A stretch of 38,191 bases of DNA from Dichloromethanomonas sp964477085 (GTDB lineage Bacteria > Bacillota > Desulfitobacteriia > Desulfitobacteriales > Syntrophobotulaceae): positions 1 to 38,191 of the forward strand of contig CAYZDF010000025.1 in NCBI GenBank assembly GCA_964477085.1, written 5' to 3'. The notes beneath the pieces were generated by a model. That model was given only the letters and a program-made list of their open reading frames with translations, did not search any database and was not told the origin of the DNA. Each line of letters opens with the position of its first letter. Position 1 is the stretch's first letter. This document shows, in pieces, positions 8,465 to 16,599 of this stretch. Position numbers and translations under genes: made by a program.

Positions 8465-8845
8465 TTACTTAACTTCTACAGTAGCACCAGCTTCAGTGAG
8501 TTTAGCTTTAATGGATTCAGCTTCGTCTTTGGCAATTTTCTCTTTAACAGGCTTTGGAGCACCGTCTACGAGATCTTTTGCTTCTTTAAGTCCAAGTCCG
8601 GTAATTTCACGAACAACTTTAATAACGTTGATTTTCGCTGCGCCAGCATTCATCAGGATAACATCGAATTCAGTTTGCTCTTCAGCAGCAGGAGCAGCAG
8701 CTCCGCCAGCTGCAGGAGCAGCTACAACAGCAGCAGGAGCAGCAGCGCTAACTCCGAACTCTTCTTCGAAAGCTTTAACGAGCTCAGCCAGCTCAAGAAC
8801 GGTCATACCTTTGATGGCTTCAAGAATTTCAGCAGTTTTAGACAT
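8465..8845 (-). CDS. rplL: 50S ribosomal protein L7/L12
   Basis: Stalk protein that recruits translation factor GTPases, 126 residues. The N-terminal dimerisation domain (residues 1-32, MSKTAEILEAIKGMTVLELA) is followed by an Ala/Pro/Gly-rich hinge (about 33-55). The C-terminal factor-binding domain includes KINVIKVVREITGLGLKEAK and ends in TVEVK. It lies directly after rplJ, as expected because L10 carries L12 dimers, and is preceded by an AAGGAGG-type site. A hairpin at 8387-8413 follows. The hinge DNA is GC-rich and repetitive. Confidence 0.98.
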   Translation of the reverse strand: MSKTAEILEAIKGMTVLELAELVKAFEEEFGVSAAAPAAVVAAPAAGGAAAPAAEEQTEFDVILMNAGAAKINVIKVVREITGLGLKEAKDLVDGAPKPVKEKIAKDEAESIKAKLTEAGATVEVK

Positions 8846-8961
8846 TTTGGGAATCCTCCTTAAAATATTAAATAAAATAATAGTTTATGATCGATAATTC
8901 AATCAGATTATTGGATGCAACTAAGCGCATCGAATGTTCCCTTTGGTATCGGGGTCTGGCC

Positions 8962-9486
8962 TTAGGCCTGGGCTTCTTTGAGTTTGCGAACCTCTTCCAA
9001 CGCATAGCCCAGTTTGCGGATAGGTCCTTGAAGAACATTGACCATCCCTTGCAGTGGTCCCTGTATACCTGCAAGTACCTGGGAAAGGAGAACTTCTCTG
9101 GAAGGGAGACTGGCAAGATCCTTTACTTTTTCCGGACCAACAACTTTTCCTTCAACAACGCCAGCTTTAATCGTCAGATTCTTATTCTTCTTGGTAAATT
9201 CCGAGAGGATTTTAGCACCAGCAACAGGATCAGGAGAAAAGGCAAGAGCGGTTGGACCTTCCAGGTAAGGATCCAGTCCTTCTAAACCCAATTCGTTGGC
9301 AGCTCTGCGGACCATCGTGTTCTTGAGTACTCTATACTCTACACCTGCTTGACGAAGCTCGACTCTCAGGTTAGTCACTTGAGATACGGTCAGGCCTCTG
9401 TAGTCAGCAAGCACAACTCCGGTGGAACCCTGAAACTTCTGCTTGATATCCTCGACAACGAGTTGCTTTTCTTCAAAATTTGGCAT
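8962..9486 (-). CDS. rplJ: 50S ribosomal protein L10
   Basis: L10 anchors L7/L12 dimers to 23S rRNA and is the usual autoregulator of the rplJL mRNA. The product is 174 residues beginning MPNFEEKQLVVEDIKQKF, with the conserved VLADYRGLTVSQVTNLR, RVLKNTMVRRA and GPTALAFS segments and a C-terminal helix ending KLKEAQA that would bind L12. The ATG at 9486-9484 is chosen because AAGGAGG is 8 nt upstream. An in-frame GTG three codons earlier overlaps that site. An L10-type leader lies upstream (9602-9720). Confidence 0.97.
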   Translation of the reverse strand: MPNFEEKQLVVEDIKQKFQGSTGVVLADYRGLTVSQVTNLRVELRQAGVEYRVLKNTMVRRAANELGLEGLDPYLEGPTALAFSPDPVAGAKILSEFTKKNKNLTIKAGVVEGKVVGPEKVKDLASLPSREVLLSQVLAGIQGPLQGMVNVLQGPIRKLGYALEEVRKLKEAQA

Positions 9487-9601
9487 AAATGACACCTCCT
9501 TCCGAACGACATGCTGTCATACGTTTCGCTAGGGGAACTTTGTTCCCTTCGTCAGGTGCTATCGCACCCCGAGCATCCTCCTTAACGAAGAAGGATTGGT
9601 T
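9487..9601 (-). other. Spacer between L10 leader and rplJ with two tight hairpins
   Basis: Two compact hairpins sit between the L10 leader and the rplJ ribosome binding site: 9555-9559 with 9564-9568 (GGTGC, loop GATA on the minus strand, a GNRA tetraloop) and 9533-9538 with 9542-9547 (GGGAAC, 3-nt loop). They could shape access to the rplJ start or be an extension of the leader. No gene is seen. Confidence 0.5.
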
Positions 9602-9720
9602 GGCGGGCTTAACTAAAAAATTAAGCCCCCGCTGTTCACGGAGGCAAGACATTTTACGTCAAGTACATTACTGACTAAATCTCTGATCCTCCACCTCGGC
9701 AGGAAATTAAGCTAATCTCA
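9602..9720 (-). promoter_or_regulatory. Ribosomal protein L10 leader
   Basis: On the minus strand this reads TCCTGCCGAGGTGGAGGAT, then GCCTCCGTGAACAGCGGGGG and a terminal hairpin GGGCTTAA/TTAAGCCC (9605-9612 with 9621-9628). These match the conserved L10 leader seen ahead of rplJ in Firmicutes, where L10(L12)4 binding represses the mRNA. The 8-bp end stem encloses an 8-nt T-rich loop. It lies between rplA and rplJ as expected. A weak promoter-like TTGATA (9775-9770) with TATACA (9750-9745, 19-nt spacer) precedes it. Confidence 0.85.
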
Positions 9721-9787
9721 AGCACCTGCTTTCTACAGCGGAATTGTATATTGAGTTGTAATAACTCTATATCAACCTTTGGTTACT

Positions 9788-10483
9788 CTAGGAAAGAGCC
9801 TTCAAAGGATTGATTTTCACTCCCGGTCCCATCGTAGACGATACGGTTGCGCTTTTGACATATTGTCCTTTAGCAGCTGCCGGTTTAGCCTTCATTACAG
9901 TTTCAGCGATGGTTTTATAGTTTTCAACCAGCTTTTCCTGATCAAAGGAAACCTTACCGATCGGCACGTGGATAATACCAGCTTTATCAGCCCGGTATTC
10001 AACTTTACCGGCTTTGATCTCTTTCACAGCTCTCTCCACATCAAACGTTACTGTACCGGTCTTGGGGTTTGGCATGAGTCCTTTTGGTCCCAAAAGTCTA
10101 CCCAGTTTACCGACAGTACCCATCATGTCAGGAGTTGCAACTGCTACATCAAAACCGAACCAACCTTGTTGGATTTTTTCAACCATGTCTTCAGCGCCAA
10201 CAAAATCGGCCCCAGCCTGTTCAGCTTCTTTGGCTTTTTCCCCTTTGGCGAAAACTAATACACTTAATGTCTTACCAGTTCCATGGGGAAGAACAACTGC
10301 GCCACGAATCTGTTGATCCGCATGGCGAGTATCGATACCTAATTTAAAAGCAACTTCTACAGTCTCATCAAATTTTGCTTTGGCATTCGTCTTGACAAGA
10401 CCGATTGCTTCTGTAGGTTCATAAAGAGCCTGACGATCAAAAGCCTTTAAGGCATCAAGGTACTTTTTACCTTTTTTAGCCAT
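9788..10483 (-). CDS. rplA: 50S ribosomal protein L1
   Basis: L1 forms the L1 stalk that moves deacylated tRNA out of the E site. The product is 231 residues, the usual bacterial length. It contains KFDETVEVAFKLGIDTRHAD, GAVVLPHGTGK, MGTVGKLGRLLGPKGLMPNP (the signature) and a C-terminus KSATVSSTMGPGVKINPLKA. Start ATG at 10483 has an AAGGAGG site upstream. It lies 63 nt after rplK, one transcription unit. The L10 leader begins about 70 nt downstream. Confidence 0.98.
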   Translation of the reverse strand: MAKKGKKYLDALKAFDRQALYEPTEAIGLVKTNAKAKFDETVEVAFKLGIDTRHADQQIRGAVVLPHGTGKTLSVLVFAKGEKAKEAEQAGADFVGAEDMVEKIQQGWFGFDVAVATPDMMGTVGKLGRLLGPKGLMPNPKTGTVTFDVERAVKEIKAGKVEYRADKAGIIHVPIGKVSFDQEKLVENYKTIAETVMKAKPAAAKGQYVKSATVSSTMGPGVKINPLKALS

Positions 10484-10546
10484 ATCATTTTACCTCCTTG
10501 TGGTAGTCGGGTATTACCCTCCCACATACTATAAAGGGAATAACCA

Positions 10547-10969
10547 TTAAATAACTTCGATTCCCATGCTGCGTGCAGTTCCCTCAACCATACGCATAGC
10601 CGCTTCAACACTTGCAGCGTTAAGATCTTTCATTTTACTTTCTGCGATTTCTCTAACCTGATCTTTTGTTACTTTTGCAACCTTCTGTTTATTTGGTACT
10701 GCAGAACCAGATTGAATATTAGCAGCTTTCTTTAATAAGACAGAAGCCGGTGGAGTCTTAAGCACAAATGTGAAAGAACGGTCTTCGTAAATGGTAATCT
10801 CTACAGGAATAATCAAACCAGCTTGATCTTTGGTTCTTTCATTATACTCTTTGCAGAAACCCATGATATTAACACCGTGCTGACCGAGTGCAGGACCAAC
10901 CGGAGGTGCCGGATTCGCTTTACCAGCGGTAATCGCCAATTTCACCAGCCCAATAACTTTCTTTGCCAT
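10547..10969 (-). CDS. rplK: 50S ribosomal protein L11
   Basis: L11 is part of the GTPase-associated centre and is needed for stringent-response sensing by Rel. The product is 140 residues starting MAKKVIGLVKLAITAGKANP, with the proline-rich PAPPVGPALGQHGVNIMGFC segment and the C-terminal RNA-binding domain ending TARSMGIEVI. Length and sequence are standard. It starts 27 nt after nusG within the secE-nusG-rplKA unit, with a GGAGG-type site. Confidence 0.98.
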   Translation of the reverse strand: MAKKVIGLVKLAITAGKANPAPPVGPALGQHGVNIMGFCKEYNERTKDQAGLIIPVEITIYEDRSFTFVLKTPPASVLLKKAANIQSGSAVPNKQKVAKVTKDQVREIAESKMKDLNAASVEAAMRMVEGTARSMGIEVI

Positions 10970-10996
10970 GATTACACCTCCCTATCAGATATTTAT

Positions 10997-11524
10997 TTAG
11001 TCAAGTTTTTCTACTTGCCCAAATTCCAGCTCAACTGGGGTTTCCCTCCCGAACATGGAAACAGAGACCCGAACCTTTTGTTTCTCCTCAAGGATCTCTT
11101 TAACAGCCCCGATAAAATCCTTGAAAGGACCTGATATCACTCTAACAGACTGTCCTACTACAACATCGATCTTGGCACGAACCTTTTCCAAACCCATCTG
11201 GCGAAGTATCACCGCCACCTCATGCTCCAAAAGGGGAATAGGCTTACTGCCACTTCCAACAAAACCTGTGACTCCCGGAGTGTTTCGAACTACATACCAG
11301 GAATCATCAGTCATGTCCATTTCAACCAGAACATAACCCGGAAATACCTTGCGTTTAGAGACCTTCTTTTTGCCGTTCTTGATTTCAATCTCGTCTTCCA
11401 TGGGAACAAGAACACGAAAAATCTTATCCTCCATATTCATGGATTCTACACGTTTCTCCAGATTTGTTTTCACCTTGTTCTCATATCCGGAATAAGTGTG
11501 AATAACATACCAGTTATTAGCCAT
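10997..11524 (-). CDS. nusG: Transcription termination/antitermination factor NusG
   Basis: NusG binds RNA polymerase at the clamp through its N-terminal domain and ribosomal S10 or Rho through its KOW domain. The product has 175 residues. The NGN domain begins NNWYVIHTYSGYENKVKTNL and contains KVFPGYVLVEM and VRNTPGVTGFVG. The C-terminal KOW domain is VGQSVRVISGPFKDFIGAV onward (about residues 122-175). The ATG follows AGGAGG. Gene order secE-nusG-rplK is universal. Nothing unusual is seen. Confidence 0.97.
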   Translation of the reverse strand: MANNWYVIHTYSGYENKVKTNLEKRVESMNMEDKIFRVLVPMEDEIEIKNGKKKVSKRKVFPGYVLVEMDMTDDSWYVVRNTPGVTGFVGSGSKPIPLLEHEVAVILRQMGLEKVRAKIDVVVGQSVRVISGPFKDFIGAVKEILEEKQKVRVSVSMFGRETPVELEFGQVEKLD

Positions 11525-11560
11525 TAACCAAAGGCCTCCTAAGAAAGATTCGCCAAACTA

Positions 11561-11812
11561 TTAGCTGCCAAGCAGGAAATTCATAGCGTAGGTCAGACCG
11601 CTGTCAACGATCCAGATAAGCAAAGCAATAATGCCAACTGCCACAAATACAACACCTGTATAAACCAATAATTGATTACGAGTAGGCCAATGTACCTTTT
11701 TAAGTTCATTCCAGACTTCCCGGAAATGGTTAAACCTTTTCCCGAAATCTTTGAACTTATTTAAAAAGCCACCTACTCCACCAGTGCCTTCTGCTTTCTT
11801 TGCTAATGCCAT
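11561..11812 (-). CDS. secE: Preprotein translocase subunit SecE
   Basis: Essential small subunit of the SecYEG channel, 83 residues. A charged cytoplasmic amphipathic region (NHFREVWNELKKVHWPTRNQ, with the conserved KVHWPTR hinge) is followed by one C-terminal transmembrane segment (about residues 54-77). The first 25 residues are a short Gly/Lys-rich extension. It lies between rpmG and nusG in the conserved order. The start ATG has an AAGGA-type site. Confidence 0.95.
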   Translation of the reverse strand: MALAKKAEGTGGVGGFLNKFKDFGKRFNHFREVWNELKKVHWPTRNQLLVYTGVVFVAVGIIALLIWIVDSGLTYAMNFLLGS

Positions 11813-11853
11813 TTAATCACATCCTTAACGGGATAATATACCGGAATAAGAGA

Positions 11854-12003
11854 TTATTTTGTTTCCTTATGTGTTGTATGGGTTTTGCAAGTTCTGCAAT
11901 ACTTTTTAATCTCTATACGATCAGGATCATTCTTTTTGTTTTTATTGGTTTGATAATTTCTGTTTTTGCATTCTGTACAAGCCAATGTAATTGCAACACG
12001 CAT
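11854..12003 (-). CDS. rpmG: 50S ribosomal protein L33
   Basis: L33, 49 residues from the ATG at 12003-12001: MRVAITLACTECKNRNYQT and ending HTTHKETK. It has the two CxxC pairs (CTEC, CRTC) of the zinc-binding C+ form. A longer in-frame reading extends to 12069, but GGGAGGTG lies 6 nt before this ATG and the length fits the family. It is the first gene of the rpmG-secE-nusG-rplKA unit, with a promoter at 12061-12089. Confidence 0.95.
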   Translation of the reverse strand: MRVAITLACTECKNRNYQTNKNKKNDPDRIEIKKYCRTCKTHTTHKETK

Positions 12004-12060
12004 TCCGAACACCTCCCTAGCAATGGCATTAACTACATTTTTTGCAAGTCGCACAGAATA

Positions 12061-12089
12061 ATTTAACACAATAATAAAGTCTTTGTCAA
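12061..12089 (-). promoter_or_regulatory. Promoter of rpmG-secE-nusG-rplKA operon
   Basis: Minus strand TTGACA (12089-12084), 17-nt spacer, TTAAAT (12066-12061). It gives a leader of about 50 nt to the rpmG start. Confidence 0.65.
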
Positions 12090-12377
12090 GGAAGATTGCT
12101 TTATTTCAAATGTTTGGAACCAAAATTCTTGTAATAATGTTTTCACCGATATTAGCTTTTCTAACTTAGGGAATTTTGACAATTCCAGATTCATATTATA
12201 AAGGAATTTGCTGTAATAGGTATCTTAGATATGGTAATTGAGCGGGCAATCATATAATTCGCATAAAAGCCAGATTATCATTGATTAACAAATATTTTAC
12301 TTCTGGTCATGAACACTTTCAAGGTCTATTATTATATATAGGTTATTACTACAATTATCTACAGCGGAGCAACTAAA
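12090..12377. other. AT-rich divergent intergenic region
   Basis: Non-coding DNA between rpmG and the plus-strand amidohydrolase. The only promoter-like match on the plus strand is TTGACA (12176-12181) with TATAAA (12197-12202), but the 15-nt spacer is short and it lies almost 180 nt upstream of the gene. I see no repeat, RNA or gene here. Confidence 0.4.
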
Positions 12378-13217
12378 ATGATTATCTGTCCCTATCGAGA
12401 AATTATTGATATCCACTCCCATATTTTCCCGGATTCAATTGCACCTGGTGCCATTGAATCAATTGGTTCTTTCTATAGACTACCGATGAGAGGGAAGGGA
12501 ACAACCGAAGAGCTTAAGTATCTGAGCTTAAAAGCAGGAATAAGTATTTCTGTCGTTTCTTCTACCGCTACTTCACCCCATCAAGTGAAGACCATCAACA
12601 ATTATTTAGCCAGTGTATGTAGTCAGTATCCAAACTTTATTAGTTTTGGTACAATGCATCCTGAATTTCCTTTCCCCCAAAGAGAGATAGACCGTATCAT
12701 ATCAATGGGTATTAAAGGAATTAAACTTCATCCTGATTTTCAAAAGTACAATATTGATCATCCCTTAATGCTTCCTATTTATGAAGCCATAGAGGGTCGC
12801 CTCCCTGTTCTGTTTCACATTGGTGATAACCGGATGGACTATTCGAGTCCTCTCAGACTTGTTCATATTCTAGACCGCTTTCCAAGGCTAACCGCAATCG
12901 CTGCCCATCTTGGCGGATATATGGTCTGGGATGATTGGGGCTCCCAACTCTTAGGCCGAGATGTCTATATTGATACTTCCAGTGCTCTTATGTTTCTCAA
13001 CCGAAAGAAGGCTGTTCAGATCATACGATCCCACGGTGTAGACAAGGTTCTTTATGGAACCGACTATCCGATGTGGATACCAGAATATGAGCTTCGTCGG
13101 TTCTTATCTCTGGGGCTGACACAAGAGGAGAATATGAAAATCCTCTCTGCTAATGCTAAGAGAGTTTTAGGATTAGAACAAGTAATATCTCCACCAAAAA
13201 GTGAAGACTCAAAATAA
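12378..13217 (+). CDS. Amidohydrolase-family (PF04909-type) metal-dependent hydrolase
   Basis: A 279-residue TIM-barrel hydrolase of the amidohydrolase-2 family. The expected metal and catalytic positions are visible: HxH at His13/His15 (DIHSHIF), Lys116-His118 in GIKLHPD, His147 in LFHIGD, His177 in AAHLGG and Asp229 in LYGTDYP. This family includes decarboxylases and lactone or amide hydrolases, and the substrate cannot be read from sequence. The ribosome binding site is modest (GGAG, 8 nt before ATG). It is alone on the plus strand here, converging on a disrupted exporter gene 7 nt away, with no terminator visible between them. Confidence 0.88.
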   Translation: MIICPYREIIDIHSHIFPDSIAPGAIESIGSFYRLPMRGKGTTEELKYLSLKAGISISVVSSTATSPHQVKTINNYLASVCSQYPNFISFGTMHPEFPFPQREIDRIISMGIKGIKLHPDFQKYNIDHPLMLPIYEAIEGRLPVLFHIGDNRMDYSSPLRLVHILDRFPRLTAIAAHLGGYMVWDDWGSQLLGRDVYIDTSSALMFLNRKKAVQIIRSHGVDKVLYGTDYPMWIPEYELRRFLSLGLTQEENMKILSANAKRVLGLEQVISPPKSEDSK

Positions 13218-13224
13218 CTGAAAA

Positions 13225-14300
13225 CTATTTGTAACTACAATTAAGCAGCCTCGTCGATTCTTTAGCAAACCAACGAATATTATAAGTAATAACGGAGACT
13301 TCCATGAGGGCAAGCATATAATAACTGGTCGGAGGGTGTTTTTCCTGCCACTCATTGAGTAAGCCATTGAGCTTACTCCAGACGCGTGGCTCCGGATAGA
13401 TTTCTGCTTGCTCTCCTCTGATTTTCTTTTGTAATTCGAGGTTATAGCTTGTGGCATTAAACATTACGTTATAGAGCATTTCGAAGATGTGGTTAAATTC
13501 ACAACTGACAGCAGGATCGTTTGCCACTTCCCGCCTTGTTTTCCGTTCTTGGGCCAAAAACAGGATATCCTGCGACCTCTGCCATAAGCCCCGGTTATAA
13601 TTCAGGTACTCCTTAAACATTTTCTCTTCTGCTGTTTTCTTGCCAGGATCTCTTTGTTTAATCGGAACATGCCATTCATCACGATAGAGATCGTACAAAC
13701 GCTCTGCATCCTCGTATAATTCATAGAATTCATAATTGAGTCTGTTGATCTCTCCTTCGGAAGGAAGATTAAGATGGATATAGCGGTTTAAGCAGTCTGA
13801 GAATCTTTGTACCGCCATGGTATTGAGTTTTATGAGCTTATTCTCTAATGTTTTACGATAATGAGGCGGTGCTATGAGAAGGTTGATGATGTTAGCTGTA
13901 GCAATACCGATCAGAATAGCCAGAGATCGGGTAAGGGCGTGTTCAATAAATTGCTCCTGGGGAGAAGCAAGAACAAAGATGGCTGAAATTATGGCTAAAA
14001 CAATATGATTCTCAGCGCGGAATATCTTTGTACAAAATAAGATCACAATGATCGTGGCTATTGCCTACTCAGAAATAATGCCGGAACGGTTAACCCCAGA
14101 ATGATACCGACGGCTATCGCCATAATGTTAACGATAACTTGTTCAAAGGCATTTTTTAAGCTCTTACCGATTGATCGCTGCAAACAGACCACGGCAGAAG
14201 TGGCAGCAAATAAGGGAGGATCTATCTTCAGTAATATACAGATATAGACACTTATGGCAACAGCTAACCCTGTTTTTAAGGTCCTGGCTCCAATGTTCAA
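13225..14300 (-). pseudogene. Aromatic acid exporter (ArAE/DUF939) family membrane protein, frameshifted
   Basis: Two frames together make one family member of about 355 residues. Residues 1-80 (TTG start at 14300, after AGGTGA) read NIGARTLKTGLAVAISVYIC through GIILGLTVPALF, two to three transmembrane segments, then run into a stop at 14059. The next frame continues with ATIIVILFCTKIFRAENHIV and further membrane segments, followed by a long soluble C-terminal helical domain (about residues 150-355). The break is near 14060-14075: a one-base gain (or two-base loss) would restore a single frame. The family is putative small-molecule exporters. It could be a real recent pseudogene or a sequencing error. 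Confidence 0.8.
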
Positions 14301-14436
14301 AATATTTCACCTACATGTTTTTTTAGCATTTTATCGTAAAACACTAAAAATTTTGTTTAAATTATTATAAGCTATCATGAATCAGTTCGTATATATATCT
14401 AAGTAAAACCTAAACCTGTTATCTAAAAAAGTCTGC

Positions 14437-14470
14437 AATCAAAAACCTTCAGAGATTATTTCTCTGAAGG
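14437..14470 (-). terminator. Intrinsic terminator of the tRNA operon
   Basis: Minus strand: 10-bp stem CCTTCAGAGA/TCTCTGAAGG (14470-14461 with 14455-14446), 5-nt loop, followed by TTTTTGATT. It lies 11 nt after the CCA end of tRNA-fMet. Confidence 0.9.
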
Positions 14471-14481
14471 CTCAATTTCTT

Positions 14482-14556
<75 letters not shown>

Positions 14557-14574
14557 ATGTATATTTGTATAAAA

Positions 14575-14658
14575 TGGTGGGTAGAGATGGATTCGAACCA
14601 CCGTACCTCTCGGAACAGATTTACAGTCTGCCGCCTTTAACCACTCGGCCATCTACCC
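14575..14658 (-). tRNA. tRNA-Tyr (GTA)
   Basis: 84 nt with encoded CCA and the long variable arm of class II tRNAs. Anticodon loop TGTAAAT between CAGAC and CTG-side pairs. The acceptor stem GGGTAGA pairs with TCTACCC. Confidence 0.96.
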
Positions 14659-14668
14659 ATTTATCTTT

Positions 14669-14744
14669 TGGAGCCGACGATGGGACTCGAACCCGCAACC
14701 TGCTGATTACAAATCAGCTGCTCTGCCAATTGAGCTACGTCGGC
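14669..14744 (-). tRNA. tRNA-Thr (TGT)
   Basis: 76 nt with encoded CCA. Acceptor stem GCCGACG/CGTCGGC, anticodon stem CTGAT/ATCAG with loop TTGTA, T-arm GCGGGTTCGAGTCCC. It is first in the Thr-Tyr-fMet operon, about 9 nt after the predicted transcription start. Confidence 0.96.
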
Positions 14745-14759
14745 ATCGGACACCAATGT

Positions 14760-14789
14760 ATTGTAACAGAGATTCTTACTTTTTGTCAA
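14760..14789 (-). promoter_or_regulatory. Promoter of tRNA-Thr-Tyr-fMet operon
   Basis: Minus strand TTGACA (14789-14784), 18-nt spacer, TACAAT (14765-14760) with TGT directly before it (extended -10). The predicted start at about 14753 is just ahead of tRNA-Thr. Confidence 0.85.
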
Positions 14790-14960
14790 TGATTCTATCA
14801 ACTTTTTTAATGGAAATAAGTGCTACATAAGATGTCCTGACCGATATTCTGTCATTTGATTAAAAAATGCAGACAAAGGATTATTATGGCAGGTTTTCAG
14901 GCTTTTATTCATTATCCTTAATATCTTATGTATATAATAAATCTTTGTGCATCTTTTAAA

Positions 14961-15614
14961 TTAAGCTCCCCTATGTTCGAGGTATCTTTCCAGTTTTCTT
15001 TTGACTCGTTGCAGCGCATTATCGATTGATTTAACATGTCTGCGCAGATCCACGGCAATCTCCTGATAGGATTTACCTTCAAGGTATGCCATGAGTACCT
15101 CCCACTCTAAAGAGCTTAATATCTCGCCCATTTTTTCTTCAATATCATCAAATTCTTCTCGGCTGATGATGAGTTCCTCAGGATCAGTGATCTTCGTGCC
15201 CGAGATAACATCCAGTAACGTTCGATCAGAATCCTCATCATAGATAGGCTTGTTCAGTGAAACATAAGAATTAAGTGGGATATGTTTTTGCCTGGTAGCT
15301 GTCTTGATCGCGGTAATGATCTGCCTGGTGATACAAAGCTCAGCAAATGCTCTGAAAGAGGAGAGCTTGTCCCCTCTATAGTCTCTAATCGCTTTGTAAA
15401 GACCAATCATCCCTTCCTGGATAATATCTTCACGATCAGCACCGATCAAAAAATATGATCTAGCTTTGGCTCTTACAAAGTTTTTATACTTATTGATCAG
15501 ATACTCTTGCGCAGTAGCGTCACCTACTTTAGCCAATTCGACTAGATCTTCGTCTATGACTGTTTCATTTGCTTCAAAATCCTCTGGAATCTCTGGCTGG
15601 AGATTAAAGGTCAA
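14961..15614 (-). CDS. sigH: RNA polymerase sigma-H (Spo0H) factor
   Basis: Alternative sigma factor for the transition to stationary phase, competence and entry to sporulation in Firmicutes, 217 residues. Region 2 is almost identical to B. subtilis SigH: NKYKNFVRAKARSYFLIGAD, REDIIQEGMIGLYKAIRDY, then FAELCITRQIITAIKTATRQ. Region 4 contains GKSYQEIAVDLRRHVKSIDN. The start is a TTG at 15614 after GGGAGGG. It has its own promoter (15686-15715) after rlmB. Its presence suggests, without proving, a spore-forming lineage. Confidence 0.96.
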   Translation of the reverse strand: MTFNLQPEIPEDFEANETVIDEDLVELAKVGDATAQEYLINKYKNFVRAKARSYFLIGADREDIIQEGMIGLYKAIRDYRGDKLSSFRAFAELCITRQIITAIKTATRQKHIPLNSYVSLNKPIYDEDSDRTLLDVISGTKITDPEELIISREEFDDIEEKMGEILSSLEWEVLMAYLEGKSYQEIAVDLRRHVKSIDNALQRVKRKLERYLEHRGA

Positions 15615-15685
15615 ATCTATCCCTCCCGAAGTTAATTCACGAAGGAAAAGGTGATGCCACGTGAATTCTGTTAAATAACAAAGTA

Positions 15686-15715
15686 ATTATAACTGAAATT
15701 CAAGAAGAGCGTCAA
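15686..15715 (-). promoter_or_regulatory. Sigma-A-type promoter of sigH
   Basis: Minus strand TTGACG (15715-15710), 18-nt spacer, perfect TATAAT (15691-15686). It lies between the rlmB stop and sigH, giving a leader of about 65 nt. Confidence 0.75.
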
Positions 15716-15729
15716 GGCGAAGATTGACG

Positions 15730-16479
15730 TTAAATGTCGGAAAAGCCTTGATTTCTCTGTCTTCTAACCTCATACATGATAACCGAACCCGCTACGCTGG
15801 CATTAAGGGAGGAAATTTTTCCCATCATCGGCAGAGAGATAATCTCATCACAGGTTTCCTTGATTAGTCTCCCCAGGCCTTTATCCTCTCCTCCGATGAC
15901 GATCACCCTTGGGCCTGTCAGATCGGATTTGTAAATATTCTTTCCGTCAGCTTCAGCACCCGTTACCCAGCAGCCCTGCTCTTGTAAATATTTCAAGGTC
16001 TGGGTCAAATTACTGACTCGGGCAACAGGGACATATTCCACTGCACCTGCCGAAGTTCGGGCAACGGCAGGGGTAAGGCCAGCGCTTCTCCGTTTAGGAA
16101 TAATCACTCCATGAACTCCAGCCGCGTCTGCAGTTCTTAGCAATGCTCCCAAATTATGAGGATCCTCTACCTCATCAAGAACCAGGATAAACGGTTCCTC
16201 ACCTTTAGTTCGTGCGATCGTCAGAATATCTTCAGGCTCAACATATTCTTTTGCAGCCGTTAAGGCCACTACCCCCTGATGTCTTTCTCCGACACAATAT
16301 TTATCTAAGACAGCAGTATCCACGAACTGATAAGGAATCCCTTTTTCTCTGATTGCATGTATCAGGTCATGATTCCTGGCTTGAGTCTTTTCATGCTTAA
16401 GAAGAATTTTATTGACAGGATTACCCGATTTGATGAGTTCTGTGACTGCATTTCTGCCACAAACAACGTTCTCACCCAA
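15730..16479 (-). CDS. rlmB: 23S rRNA (guanosine(2251)-2'-O)-methyltransferase RlmB (TrmH/SpoU family)
   Basis: SPOUT-fold methyltransferase that 2'-O-methylates G2251 in the 23S P loop using S-adenosylmethionine, 249 residues. The N-terminal L30e-like substrate-binding domain (GENVVCGRNAVTELI) is followed by SpoU motif 1 (DPHNLGALLRTADAAGVHG), motif 2 (VIVIGGEDKGL) and motif 3 (ISSLNASVAGSVIMYEV), which form the knot. The likely start is the TTG at 16479, 6 nt after AGGTG. The in-frame GTG at 16488 is part of that site. It lies downstream of folA and upstream of sigH. In B. subtilis yacP lies between rlmB and sigH, but there is none here. Confidence 0.94.
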   Translation of the reverse strand: MGENVVCGRNAVTELIKSGNPVNKILLKHEKTQARNHDLIHAIREKGIPYQFVDTAVLDKYCVGERHQGVVALTAAKEYVEPEDILTIARTKGEEPFILVLDEVEDPHNLGALLRTADAAGVHGVIIPKRRSAGLTPAVARTSAGAVEYVPVARVSNLTQTLKYLQEQGCWVTGAEADGKNIYKSDLTGPRVIVIGGEDKGLGRLIKETCDEIISLPMMGKISSLNASVAGSVIMYEVRRQRNQGFSDI

Positions 16480-16599
16480 AAATATCACCTACCCAACGGG
16501 AATTTGAATTATGACTTTAATATACCTTTATCTTTTAAGAACTATTATTTTTGAATACTATTTTTCAGCTTCAACATTTTCTTAATTTACCAACTTACG

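Noticed and set aside
8868..9116. 82-codon minus-strand frame overlapping rplJ
   Set aside because: Out-of-frame shadow of the rplJ C-terminus.
14565..14792. 75-codon plus-strand open frame reading GRDGFEPP and DGTRTRN
   Set aside because: It is the antisense of tRNA-Tyr and tRNA-Thr; this peptide pattern is a well-known spurious translation of tRNA genes.
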